Positions 21,291 through 29,613 of a stretch of 64,000 nt of DNA are shown piece by piece. Made by a program: the position numbers and the translations under genes. The stretch comes from Clostridia bacterium (lineage in GTDB: Bacteria; Bacillota; Clostridia; Oscillospirales; Acutalibacteraceae), in contig JAFQVM010000016.1 in the NCBI GenBank assembly GCA_017407995.1, positions 62,001 to 126,000 on the forward strand. Direction: 5' to 3'. Each line of letters begins with the position of its first letter. The stretch's first letter is position 1. The notes below the pieces were generated by a model. That model did not search any database. It saw only the letters and a program-made list of their open reading frames with translations, and had not been told where the DNA came from.

Positions 21291-21451
21291 GGATTGCGGA
21301 AAAATACGCACATAGCTGCGTTATAAGAACCTGCAAACGGCAGTCACGTACACAAAGTACGCTTCTTTGTTTGCAGAACCTTATGCCTTGCTCTGCACGC
21401 ATTTTTCTCAATCCTCAGTTTGCTAAAAGTTATGCGGAAAAATACGCACAT
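21291..21451. repeat. Palindromic MITE-like element with a partial second copy
   Basis: An imperfect inverted repeat spans the first part: left arm 21291-21338, right arm 21369-21414 (GGATTG, AAAAAT-CG, CTGCAAAC shared on both arms), centred on CGTAC/GTACG (21347-21361). An exact 18-base piece of the left arm (21296-21313) recurs as a direct repeat at 21434-21451. There is no coding potential. The shape fits a small non-autonomous palindromic repeat inserted between purH and purD; the purine operon would transcribe it into a long hairpin. Confidence 0.65.
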
Positions 21452-21488
21452 GATACTGTGTTATAAAACCAATACACTATAAATTTCA

Positions 21489-21509
21489 GGGGAGCGTTTT
21501 GCGCTCCCC
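21489..21509 (+). terminator. GC-rich hairpin upstream of purD, weak terminator or attenuator
   Basis: GGGGAGCG and CGCTCCCC form a perfect 8-bp stem, followed by GAATTTGG rather than a clean T-run. It is about 40 bases before the purD start. With the palindromic element it may reduce or pause transcription into purD rather than stop it. Confidence 0.4.
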
Positions 21510-21549
21510 GAATTTGGATTATTGAGAAACTTTGAAAGGATTGAAAAAT

Positions 21550-22812
21550 ATGAAAATTCTTATGCTTGGTTCGGGTGGCAGAGAGCACGCTCTTGTAAGG
21601 AAACTTAAAGAGAGTTCAAAGGTTGATGAGATAATATGCGCTCCCGGCAACGGCGGAATATCTTGTGATGCAAAGTGTTTCCCTGTTTCCGTTATGGATA
21701 AAGAGGGTATAATCGAGCTTGCAAAACAGGAGAATGTAGACCTTGTCTTTGTAGCTCCCGATGACCCGCTTGCAGCGGGTATGGTTGATGCGTTACAGGC
21801 TGCTGGTATAAGAGCTTTCGGTCCTAATGCAGCAGCGGCACGTATAGAGGGCAGCAAAGTGTTCTCAAAGAATCTTATGAAAAAATATGGTATTCCCACC
21901 GCTGAATATGAGGTTTTTGATGACCCGACAAAGGCACTCAGCTATATTCAGGCAAAGGGAGAGTATCCTACCGTTATTAAGGCGGACGGCCTTGCGCTCG
22001 GCAAGGGTGTTATAATTGCTGAGAGTGAGGAACAGGCTCGTGCTGCGGTTTCGGATATTATGGAGAGCAAAGTTTTTGGCGAGAGCGGAAACAAAGTTGT
22101 TGTCGAAGAGTTTTTGACAGGTCCTGAGGTGTCTGTGCTTGCTTTTACAGACGGCAAAACCGTTGTACCCATGGTGTCTTCTATGGACCATAAGCGTGCA
22201 CATGATGGTGATAAGGGTCTTAATACAGGCGGCATGGGAACGATTAGTCCTAACCCGCATTATACAGATGAACTATCTTTAGAGTGTATGAAAACAATTT
22301 TTGAGCCAACAATTAAAGCGATGGCTTCGGAGGGATGTCCGTTCAAGGGATGCCTGTATTTTGGCTTGATGATGACACCCAAAGGCCCTAAAGTTATCGA
22401 GTACAACGCACGATTCGGCGACCCTGAGGCTCAGGTTGTTCTTCCCAGACTAAGAACTCCTCTTATTGATGTTGTAGAGGCAGTTATAGATGAGAGACTT
22501 TCCGATATAAATATTGAGTGGGATGACGGTGCTTGTGCATGCGTAATAATTGCTTCCGGCGGTTATCCTGAGAAGTACGAAAAGGGCTTTGAGATTTCGG
22601 GACTTGACGATAACGGTCAGGCTGAAGATGTCACTGTTTATCATTCGGGAACAGTTAAAAAGGATGGCAAGTTCCTCACTAACGGCGGACGTGTGCTTGG
22701 AGTTACCGCACGTGGAGAAAATCTTGATAAAGCACTTGAGACTGCATATAAAGCGGTTGATTCAATCAGCTTTTCCGGAGCATTCCACAGGTCTGATATA
22801 GGTCGCAGATAA
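21550..22812 (+). CDS. purD: PurD, phosphoribosylamine-glycine ligase
   Basis: 420 residues from the ATG at 21550 behind GAAAGGA. The N-terminal LGSGGREHAL loop, the central ATP-grasp domain (VIKADGLALGKGVI) and EYNARFGDPEAQVVL near residue 280 are standard. It joins glycine to phosphoribosylamine. Last gene of the purine cluster, 266 bases from purH because of the intervening repeat, so its expression may be partly uncoupled. Confidence 0.95.
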   Translation: MKILMLGSGGREHALVRKLKESSKVDEIICAPGNGGISCDAKCFPVSVMDKEGIIELAKQENVDLVFVAPDDPLAAGMVDALQAAGIRAFGPNAAAARIEGSKVFSKNLMKKYGIPTAEYEVFDDPTKALSYIQAKGEYPTVIKADGLALGKGVIIAESEEQARAAVSDIMESKVFGESGNKVVVEEFLTGPEVSVLAFTDGKTVVPMVSSMDHKRAHDGDKGLNTGGMGTISPNPHYTDELSLECMKTIFEPTIKAMASEGCPFKGCLYFGLMMTPKGPKVIEYNARFGDPEAQVVLPRLRTPLIDVVEAVIDERLSDINIEWDDGACACVIIASGGYPEKYEKGFEISGLDDNGQAEDVTVYHSGTVKKDGKFLTNGGRVLGVTARGENLDKALETAYKAVDSISFSGAFHRSDIGRR

Positions 22813-22870
22813 GAAAGTTTTTAAATGTTAAAAAACTGTTCACACAAACCATGACTATAAGTTTATATTT

Positions 22871-22890
22871 TACTTATATACTAATAAGTA
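22871..22890. promoter_or_regulatory. Inverted repeat, possible operator for the efflux genes
   Basis: TACTTAT (22871-22877) and ATAAGTA (22884-22890) are perfect inverted arms with a 6-base centre, 35 bases before the membrane fusion protein start. The size and position fit a dimeric repressor site, but no regulator gene is next to it. Confidence 0.35.
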
Positions 22891-22924
22891 GCTTAATTTT
22901 GTTGCAGTACGGAGAGGTTTTTGT

Positions 22925-24451
22925 ATGAGCATAAAAAGTTGGTCAAAAAGAAGAAAAGCACTTTTAATCATAGGCATCATTTTAAGCGTCGCAATTGTGG
23001 CTGGCGTGTTTTATATGATGTTTAAGCCTGACCCTGCACCGCAGGTATCAGTTGCTGAGGTGACAAGGGGTTCAATAACCGAAACTCTTGATGTTACAGG
23101 TAAAGTGTCGCCTTCAAAGACAGGTAAATTTATACCTCTTGACGGCGCTAAGGTTATCTCTGTAAACGTACGTGTAGGTGACATAGTTAAAAAGGGCGAT
23201 GTTCTTGCGACTTTCGATATTTCTGCTATCAATTCACTTGTAGCGCAAAAACAGCAGGCATATCTTACTGCAGCAGAGAACTACAATAACGCAGTTAATA
23301 CTGCAGTAGAAGCATCCGGCCAGCTTAAAGAAATTGAGCTTCGTTTAGAACAGATAGACAAAGAACTTGCTGAGGCAGAAAAAGAAGCGGATTCCAAAAA
23401 AGAAGAGACAGCAGGGGATTCCTCTGAGTCACAGAATGATAACAGCGAGTCTACAGCGATGAATAAATTCTGGTCGCTCGTTGCTGAGGCATTGGGTATG
23501 TCGGATATCAATGCATCACTTGAACAGTTAAGCTCTTTGCTTAACAGCTCAAGTAATTTGTCCGGAATGTTTGGCTCGGCCACCTCTGAGCTTGAGATAG
23601 AGAAGATGCAGCTTGAGCTAAAGAAGGTAACTTTAGAGGCTCAGTCGGGCAACATAACCCAGAGCACCTACAAGACTATAATGGAAGCTGCAAAGACTGA
23701 GCTTGACAATCTTAATGCATCTGTAGCATCTCTTAAAAACGGTTGGATAGCGGAGAATGATGGTATTGTCAGCGAAGTAAACATTAAAGAGGGTCAGGTG
23801 TATCGGTCTGCGAACGGTGCAGGCAGCAGCATAGACCTTTCGACGATTATAAATCTTGCCAGCGGTTCAGGCGATATCAATGCTCTTGTTTCATCTCTGC
23901 TCGGCACTGCTCAGAGTGGAATAACAGTTGAATATCATCCTTTTATTGCATCTTTTGTGCTTAATAAATATGATGTTTTAGATGTAAAGCTTGACCAGGT
24001 TTGCCGTATTACGGCAGCAGATGAAAGTGTAGTTGAAGGCGTTGTTTCTTATATAAGTCCTGTTGCCTCGCAGTCGAGCGGAATGGATATAACGTCTCTT
24101 ATGGGTTCAAGTACAGCGAGCGGAGTTGATGCGCAGGTTACAATTGATAATCCTACTTCAAGTATCATAATCGGTTTGGATGTTGATATTTCTATTGACC
24201 TTGATTCTAAAGAGAATGTCCTCCTTGTTCCGACAGAGGCGATAAAGAGTAACAAGGACGGCTCATATGTTTATATATATGACCCGGACACAAAGAAGAT
24301 ATCATTTTCTAAGGTAGAGGTAGGCTTGTCCGATAATCTTCATTATGAGATATTATCAGGCTGCAGCGAGGGTGATATTATCGTTACCTCGACCCCAACA
24401 GGAATCACTTTGACAGACGGTCAAAAAGTTGCTATTAAAGAATCGAAGTAA
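22925..24451 (+). CDS. Periplasmic-adaptor-like (HlyD/MacA family) membrane fusion protein
   Basis: 508 residues. One N-terminal transmembrane anchor (about residues 15-35) is followed by a biotinyl-lipoyl-like half (GKVSPSKTGKF, VNVRVGDIVKKGDVLATFD), a long coiled-coil hairpin rich in Glu, Lys and Gln (about 95-285, with a low-complexity Ser/Asp/Glu patch), the second lipoyl half (GIVSEVNIKEGQVYR) and beta-barrel domains. In Gram-positives such proteins work with MacB-type ABC permeases to export peptides or drugs. It lies 27 bases before such a permease. The coiled coil is longer than in many homologues. Confidence 0.85.
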   Translation: MSIKSWSKRRKALLIIGIILSVAIVAGVFYMMFKPDPAPQVSVAEVTRGSITETLDVTGKVSPSKTGKFIPLDGAKVISVNVRVGDIVKKGDVLATFDISAINSLVAQKQQAYLTAAENYNNAVNTAVEASGQLKEIELRLEQIDKELAEAEKEADSKKEETAGDSSESQNDNSESTAMNKFWSLVAEALGMSDINASLEQLSSLLNSSSNLSGMFGSATSELEIEKMQLELKKVTLEAQSGNITQSTYKTIMEAAKTELDNLNASVASLKNGWIAENDGIVSEVNIKEGQVYRSANGAGSSIDLSTIINLASGSGDINALVSSLLGTAQSGITVEYHPFIASFVLNKYDVLDVKLDQVCRITAADESVVEGVVSYISPVASQSSGMDITSLMGSSTASGVDAQVTIDNPTSSIIIGLDVDISIDLDSKENVLLVPTEAIKSNKDGSYVYIYDPDTKKISFSKVEVGLSDNLHYEILSGCSEGDIIVTSTPTGITLTDGQKVAIKESK

Positions 24452-24478
24452 TTTATTCACTCCTCTGGAGGGAGCATA

Positions 24479-25711
24479 ATGAATATTAAAGAAAACATCA
24501 GAATAGCGATTTTTTCTATCAGAACAAATTTGATGCGTTCTCTGCTTACAATGCTCGGTATAATTATCGGAGTTGCGGCGGTTATAGCGATAATAACGAT
24601 TGGAAACGGCGGCCGTGATTTCATTGTCGGCATGATACAAGACATGGGTTCAAGCGTTATAAATATATCTGTCAATACAAGCGAGGCTGACGCATCAGAT
24701 TATATAACTGCCGAGGATATAGAGGCCATAAAGAAGCTTGACAGCGTTTCGTATGTTTCTCCTGTTGTAATATCTATGGGCAGCGTTTCGACAAAGCAGG
24801 AGAATGGCTTTGGTATTTCTATTGCGGGTAATGAAGATTTAGGTCCCATGATGAGTGCCGGAATGACATATGGCCGTTTCTTTACAAGAGATGAATATAA
24901 GTCTGCGGCGCATGTTGCGGTGCTTGACTCTATAAGCGCAAAGACGATGTTCGGCTATGATAATCCTGTTGGTGAACGCATGGATTTTACTGTCGGTGAG
25001 CAGACAGTTCAGCTTACCGTTATCGGTGTGTCTGACGCTTCCATGATGTCTATGGAGGGTATGTCTGAGGATATGAGTTCAATGATGAGCATGGGTCAGA
25101 CTGCTTGTAGTATAATGATACCGGCGACTCTTTCGGACTTACTTAACGGCAATTCTGGCAGATATGAGATGTGCTATATCATGGCTGATACTGAGGACCA
25201 GCTTGATGCAGCCGGAAGTGCTGCTATGAATGTTATATATACTCGCCACGGTAATTTTGGCAGTAATGCGTATAATGTTGTAAACATGGCGACATATATA
25301 GAGCTTCTTGATACGGTTATAAACGTGTTTACTACATTTATTGCGGCGGTTAGCGCTATTTCTCTTATCGTTGGCGGTATAGGCGTTATGAATATCATGC
25401 TTGTTACCGTAACTGAGAGAACGAGGGAGATAGGTATAAGAAAAGCACTTGGCGCAAAGACGTCCACTATACTGTTCCAGTTTTTAACGGAGTCTATTAT
25501 ACTTTGTCTGCTTGGCGGATTAATCGGATTGATAATCGGTTCTGTAGGTGCGTTTGCCGTAGCGTATTATATGGGTATACCCATTGAAATGAAAATAAGC
25601 ACCATTTTGATAGCAGTCGGATTTTCAACAGCTATCGGTGTGTTCTTTGGAATATATCCCGCACGCAGAGCAGCGAGAATGCAGCCTATTGATGCTCTGA
25701 GACGAATGTAA
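24479..25711 (+). CDS. MacB/FtsX-type ABC transporter permease
   Basis: 410 residues with the MacB_PCD plan: one N-terminal transmembrane helix (LLTMLGIIIGVAAVIAIITIG), a large extracytoplasmic domain rich in Met and Ser, and three C-terminal helices (VGGIGVMNIMLVTVTERTREIG, the segment around ILCLLGGLIGLIIG, and the last helix). The ERTREIGIRKALGA loop is the classical FtsX signature contacting the ATPase. A stretch of Met-rich sequence (ASMMSMEGMSEDMSSMMSM) lies in the extracytoplasmic domain. No ATPase gene is present in this operon. Confidence 0.88.
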   Translation: MNIKENIRIAIFSIRTNLMRSLLTMLGIIIGVAAVIAIITIGNGGRDFIVGMIQDMGSSVINISVNTSEADASDYITAEDIEAIKKLDSVSYVSPVVISMGSVSTKQENGFGISIAGNEDLGPMMSAGMTYGRFFTRDEYKSAAHVAVLDSISAKTMFGYDNPVGERMDFTVGEQTVQLTVIGVSDASMMSMEGMSEDMSSMMSMGQTACSIMIPATLSDLLNGNSGRYEMCYIMADTEDQLDAAGSAAMNVIYTRHGNFGSNAYNVVNMATYIELLDTVINVFTTFIAAVSAISLIVGGIGVMNIMLVTVTERTREIGIRKALGAKTSTILFQFLTESIILCLLGGLIGLIIGSVGAFAVAYYMGIPIEMKISTILIAVGFSTAIGVFFGIYPARRAARMQPIDALRRM

Positions 25712-25723
25712 AAAGGTTATAAA

Positions 25724-25750
25724 AAAGCCGCAGCAAATAGCTGCGGCTTT
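25724..25750. terminator. Bidirectional terminator
   Basis: AAAGCCGCAG/CTGCGGCTTT perfect 10-bp stem with a 7-base loop between convergent genes, with A-run and T-rich flanks. Confidence 0.88.
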
Positions 25751-25759
25751 AATTTATTT

Positions 25760-26152
25760 TTATTGATGCTCGTCAAAATCGATATCGTCTTCTCCGAACA
25801 TGAACTCTCTGCTGGTGACTCTTTTGCTGGTTCTCTGCTCTTCAACCATATCGGAAAGAAGTTCTTTTACCTGAGCGGGATTTTTAATTCTCTTTATATC
25901 AAACTCAGGAGTGCTTCTGTCGGCTGTACAGCAGTGTATTGTTCCAAGACCGAATATGCGCTCTCCGAAGGAACGGTTCAATGTTAAGTCCAGAATTCTG
26001 TAAAGTCTGATTTCCTCTTCTTTGGTGTTGAACACACCTGTTGAAATCAAGAGCTTATCTTCTGTGAAAGCATATTTTGTAAAGGACCAGGGTAGACCGA
26101 AGATAGTTCTTTTTCTGTCTTTCCAGACTATGTTTGAATTATTTTCTTTCAT
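25760..26152 (-). CDS. Bacterial PH-domain (YdbS/DUF304-like) protein
   Basis: 130 residues from the ATG at 26152, preceded by GTGGTGAAAAA. The pattern RTIFGLPWSFTKYAFTED, LISTGVFNTKEEEIRLYRILDLTLNRSFGERIFGLGTI is typical of the bPH2 domain. The usual flanking transmembrane helices are missing, so this is a soluble single-domain form with an acidic tail (GEDDIDFDEHQ). Function unknown; it is monocistronic with its own promoter. Confidence 0.75.
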   Translation of the reverse strand: MKENNSNIVWKDRKRTIFGLPWSFTKYAFTEDKLLISTGVFNTKEEEIRLYRILDLTLNRSFGERIFGLGTIHCCTADRSTPEFDIKRIKNPAQVKELLSDMVEEQRTSKRVTSREFMFGEDDIDFDEHQ

Positions 26153-26182
26153 TTTTTCACCACATTTCATAGTTATGTTATT

Positions 26183-26211
26183 AGTATACCATATCATTTT
26201 TGAATTTACAA
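26183..26211 (-). promoter_or_regulatory. Promoter for the PH-domain gene
   Basis: On the minus strand TTGTAA (26206-26211), 17 bases, TATACT (26183-26188), about 30 bases before the gene start. Confidence 0.55.
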
Positions 26212-26236
26212 CATACATTCATATGTGAAAAGAAAA

Positions 26237-26264
26237 CTCACCGCAGGATATATCCTGCGGTGAG
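26237..26264. terminator. Terminator after the ECF S-component gene
   Basis: A perfect 14+14 palindrome (CTCACCGCAGGATA and its complement) followed, on the minus strand, by TTTTCTTTTC. It ends the coaX-panT operon. Confidence 0.88.
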
Positions 26265-26271
26265 AATTTTT

Positions 26272-26904
26272 TTAAATTTTGATTTTCTTTAGTGCTACAG
26301 CAAGAGCTTTGCTTATTGCTGTACCTACTACCGCACTTATAGCGGCTTCTATGAGTCCGTTTGCACTTACAAACCAAACTGCAAAAGTGAATATGTTTGC
26401 AGTGCCTGAACTTGCTCTTAAATCTGCAATGACGGGTGCATTGGAGAACAAAAGAAACAGCGTGGAAGTGAACAGAATGGTGTTGAGCAGAGGACCTGCT
26501 ATGTTCGCTGTAAGATATGATATAAACTTTGTTTTATCAATCTTCTGAACAGCTTTGAAGATAAGCCCTGTGAGCCAGCCCATGAGCATTCTCGGTATCA
26601 TGCAGACTATAAAGGTAAATATGGGATTTACACTCATAAGTGCTACACCTAACTGGCTCATACCGAAGCATTGGATGAAACTTGTCAAACCGAACACAGT
26701 GCCGAGAAACAGACCTGCTGACGGGCCGAGTAAAACAGCACCGAGTGAAACCGGGACCACGATGAGAGTTATCTCAAATAACGGCGTCCTGATATAGCCG
26801 ATTGATGGGATGAAGGCCATAATTGCGATTATGGCGGTCAGTAAAGCTATCTGGACAAGCTTCAGAAGTTTTTGCCGAGATGCGGCGACGGATGATTTTG
26901 ACAT
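26272..26904 (-). CDS. panT: ECF transporter S component, probable pantothenate type
   Basis: 210 residues from the ATG at 26904, which follows AAGGAGG; the longer frame has no ribosome site. About six hydrophobic segments are visible (VQIALLTAIIAIMAFIPSIGY at the start). The N-terminal ALLTAII stretch matches the A-x-x-x-A type helix that S components use to dock on EcfT. Pantothenate specificity is inferred from its position directly after coaX. The EcfA/EcfT energising module is elsewhere, as in group II ECF systems. Confidence 0.78.
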   Translation of the reverse strand: MSKSSVAASRQKLLKLVQIALLTAIIAIMAFIPSIGYIRTPLFEITLIVVPVSLGAVLLGPSAGLFLGTVFGLTSFIQCFGMSQLGVALMSVNPIFTFIVCMIPRMLMGWLTGLIFKAVQKIDKTKFISYLTANIAGPLLNTILFTSTLFLLFSNAPVIADLRASSGTANIFTFAVWFVSANGLIEAAISAVVGTAISKALAVALKKIKI

Positions 26905-26991
26905 AATATATTCCTCCTTGCTGTTGCTCCGAAAAACGGATGCAGCGCAAAATTGACGAATTAACAATGCCGAAAAATATTTAATTTTTCG

Positions 26992-27768
26992 TTATTTTGA
27001 TTTGCGGTTTTTCTCGTATATTATCTTAAGACCTTTAAGGATGAGTTCTGCATCATGGATAATGTCATGGTCACAGCTTTTAATAATCTCCCTTGAAAGA
27101 CCGCCTGTAGCAACAAAGGACTGAACTTTTTTGCCGAGTTCTTTTTCCATTCTGTCACACAGGCCGTCAAGCATTGCGGCAGTTCCGAAAACCACACCCG
27201 ACTGCATACAGTCTATGGTGTTTGTGCCGATAGCCTTTTTAGGGGTTGTGAGACTTATGCTTGGCAGCTGTGAGGTCTTTGAAGAAAGTGCTTCAAGTGA
27301 AATGCCGACACCGGGAGCGATGATGCATCCGCAGAAAGAGCCGTTTTCATCAATTACGTTGATTTTTGTTGCAGTACCGAGGTCTATGACGAAACAGGGC
27401 AGGGGATACAGATTTGCAGCTGCTACAGAAGCGGCCACAAGGTCAGCACCTGCCTGCGACGGGTCGTCCGCAAGGATGTTGATTCCGGTTTTAACACCGG
27501 GACCCAAAATAAGCGGTACTTCGCCTGTGATTTTTTCGGCGGCTTTTGACATTATAAAAGTGAGTTCGGGAACAACGGAACTGATAGCACATCCGCAGAA
27601 CTTCAAGTCCTTTGCGTTGTGCAGTTCTAATATACTCTTGAGTTCAATAGCGTATTGGTCGTCTGTACGGGACTTGTCCGTTGCCATGCGTGACACGAAA
27701 ATCAACTTGTCATCATCATAGGCGCCAAGAGTAATATTGGTGTTTCCTATATCGATAGTAAGAAGCAT
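26992..27768 (-). CDS. coaX: CoaX, type III pantothenate kinase
   Basis: 258 residues from the ATG at 27768, preceded by TTGAGGTGAG. The N-terminal LLTIDIGNTNITLGAYD loop, LGPGVKTGI, ADLVAASVAA, VIDLGTATKINVID and SGVVFGTAAMLDG are the CoaX motifs. It phosphorylates pantothenate, the first step to coenzyme A; type III enzymes are not feedback-inhibited by CoA and need a monovalent cation. The 87 bases between it and the ECF gene show no promoter, so the pair forms one operon. Confidence 0.95.
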   Translation of the reverse strand: MLLTIDIGNTNITLGAYDDDKLIFVSRMATDKSRTDDQYAIELKSILELHNAKDLKFCGCAISSVVPELTFIMSKAAEKITGEVPLILGPGVKTGINILADDPSQAGADLVAASVAAANLYPLPCFVIDLGTATKINVIDENGSFCGCIIAPGVGISLEALSSKTSQLPSISLTTPKKAIGTNTIDCMQSGVVFGTAAMLDGLCDRMEKELGKKVQSFVATGGLSREIIKSCDHDIIHDAELILKGLKIIYEKNRKSK

Positions 27769-27786
27769 GTTGCTCACCTCAAGAAG

Positions 27787-27815
27787 ATTATACACCTATA
27801 TTATTCAAAAATCAA
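27787..27815 (-). promoter_or_regulatory. Sigma-A-type promoter for coaX
   Basis: On the minus strand TTGATT (27810-27815), 17 bases, TATAAT (27787-27792), directly upstream of the coaX ribosome site, so the leader is very short. Confidence 0.7.
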
Positions 27816-27893
27816 ATCATATAAATAATAAATAACCGTTTATTTTTGTTGCAGAATATGTTATAATTGTAAAAAGAAAGGGTTTGAAAGTGT

Positions 27894-28769
27894 ATGTTTT
27901 GTACGCAATGTCCCCGTAATTGCGGAGTAGATAGAGAAAACGGACTTGGTTACTGTCTTTCAAATGATGTGCCTCGCATTTCCCGTGCGGCGCTCCACTT
28001 CTGGGAGGAACCGTGCATAAGCGGTACGGCAGGTTCGGGAGCGGTGTTTTTCAGCGGCTGCAATCTCAGATGCGTATACTGTCAAAACCATGAGATAAGT
28101 TCGGGTGGCGCAGGAATCCAGATGAGTGATGACGATATTATGCGTGCTTTTGACCGACTTATAGAACAAGGTGCCCATAACATAAATCTTGTAACCCCTA
28201 CTCATTTTTCTGACTCTGTTGTCAGGATTCTTGAAAAGTATAAATCTCCTGTGCCGATAGTATATAATTGTGGTGGCTATGAATCGGTTGATAGCATTAA
28301 ACGTCTTGAGGGACTTGTGGATATATATCTTCCTGATTTTAAGTATGCAGATAACAAGTTGGCGGCTGCATATTCAAAAGCACCTGACTATTTTGAGCGG
28401 GCGAGTGAAGCGGTACTCGAAATGAGCCGTCAGGTAGGGAAACTTGTTCTTGATGAAAACGGGATTGCTAAAAGCGGATTGATAGTGCGACATTTGGTGT
28501 TACCCGGTGCAGTATCAAATACCAAAAAGGTGCTTCGCTGGATAAAAGATTATCTTCCGCAGGGTACGATTGTAAGCTTAATGAGTCAGTATACTCCGTG
28601 TGTAAGTGATTTAGAATCTCCGCTTGACAGGCGGATATCAAAGTACGAATATGAGATAGCAGTTAATGAGATGATGAATCTCGGTTTTGAAAACGGATAT
28701 ATTCAGGGCAGACGTTCAGCGCAAAAGGATTTTGTTCCTGATTTTAATGCGCTGGAGGGACTTTTGTAA
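27894..28769 (+). CDS. Radical SAM protein, PflX/PflA-like
   Basis: 291 residues. The radical SAM cluster motif CNLRCVYC (CxxxCxxC) is near residues 58-65 in FFSGCNLRCVYCQNHE, and an N-terminal CTQCPRNC set may bind a second metal. The layout matches COG1313-type uncharacterised Fe-S proteins related to pyruvate-formate-lyase activases. No glycyl radical enzyme is adjacent, so it should not be called a PFL activase. A perfect TATAAT (27862-27867) lies upstream with a weak -35. It is followed 14 bases later by proC. Confidence 0.82.
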   Translation: MFCTQCPRNCGVDRENGLGYCLSNDVPRISRAALHFWEEPCISGTAGSGAVFFSGCNLRCVYCQNHEISSGGAGIQMSDDDIMRAFDRLIEQGAHNINLVTPTHFSDSVVRILEKYKSPVPIVYNCGGYESVDSIKRLEGLVDIYLPDFKYADNKLAAAYSKAPDYFERASEAVLEMSRQVGKLVLDENGIAKSGLIVRHLVLPGAVSNTKKVLRWIKDYLPQGTIVSLMSQYTPCVSDLESPLDRRISKYEYEIAVNEMMNLGFENGYIQGRRSAQKDFVPDFNALEGLL

Positions 28770-28783
28770 TAGGAGAGATTTTT

Positions 28784-29590
28784 ATGACAGGCTTTATTGG
28801 TGCAGGAAATATGGCTAATGCTATTATAAAGGGAATGTTGGCATCTGAGGCTGTTAATGGCGCAGATATAATGATATATGATATCGACAGCAAGAAAGTA
28901 AAAACAGTTTGTAAGCTGTATGGCTGTTGTGAAGCATTAACGGCGGTTGAAGTAGCTGAGAAGTGCAGTGAGATTGTACTTGCTGTAAAGCCGTATGATT
29001 TTGAGAAGCTGCTTAGTGAACTTGACAGCACGCTTAAACAGCATAACCCTCTTATTATATCTATTGCTGCAGGCAATACAACAGATTACATAACATCTCT
29101 TTTGAGCTACACACCAACACTTGCGAGGGTAATGCCTAACATAAATGCAACGATAGGAGAGGCCATGAGTGCATATTGCACTAATGAGCGTGTGACGGAT
29201 GAACAGAAGGCTTTTGTTGAAACTTTATGCGCTTCTATCGGTGAAGTTACAGAGCTTGAGGAAAAACATTTTTCAGCATTCTGTGCTGTTGCGGGCTCTG
29301 CTCCGGCTTTTGTCTATATGTTTATAGATGAGCTTGCAAGAGCGGGCGTTAAGCTCGGTATAAATAAAAAGGTTGCGCTTAAAGTTGCAACGCAGACAGT
29401 TCTCGGAAGTGCTAAAATGGTAGCCGAAAGCGGCGAGCATCCTTATGAGCTTATAGACAAGGTTTGCTCACCGGGAGGAACAACTATTGAGGGCATAGCT
29501 GCCCTTAATGAAAACGGACTGCCCAATGCAGTTATGCAGGCAGTTACAGCCGCTTATGAAAAAGATAAAAAACTCTCAGAAAAAAAGTAA
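28784..29590 (+). CDS. proC: ProC, pyrroline-5-carboxylate reductase
   Basis: 268 residues, normal for ProC. TGFIGAGNMANAIIKGM is the NADPH-binding Rossmann motif, and the C-terminal half carries SGSAPAFVYMFIDEL-type family sequence (here AGSAPAF) plus the signature VCSPGGTTIEGIAAL. It makes proline from pyrroline-5-carboxylate. Short gaps on both sides (14 and 23 bases) and ribosome sites suggest an operon with the radical SAM gene and the isomerase. Confidence 0.94.
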   Translation: MTGFIGAGNMANAIIKGMLASEAVNGADIMIYDIDSKKVKTVCKLYGCCEALTAVEVAEKCSEIVLAVKPYDFEKLLSELDSTLKQHNPLIISIAAGNTTDYITSLLSYTPTLARVMPNINATIGEAMSAYCTNERVTDEQKAFVETLCASIGEVTELEEKHFSAFCAVAGSAPAFVYMFIDELARAGVKLGINKKVALKVATQTVLGSAKMVAESGEHPYELIDKVCSPGGTTIEGIAALNENGLPNAVMQAVTAAYEKDKKLSEKK

Positions 29591-29613
29591 TTTAATTTAC
29601 GGAGGTTATATAT

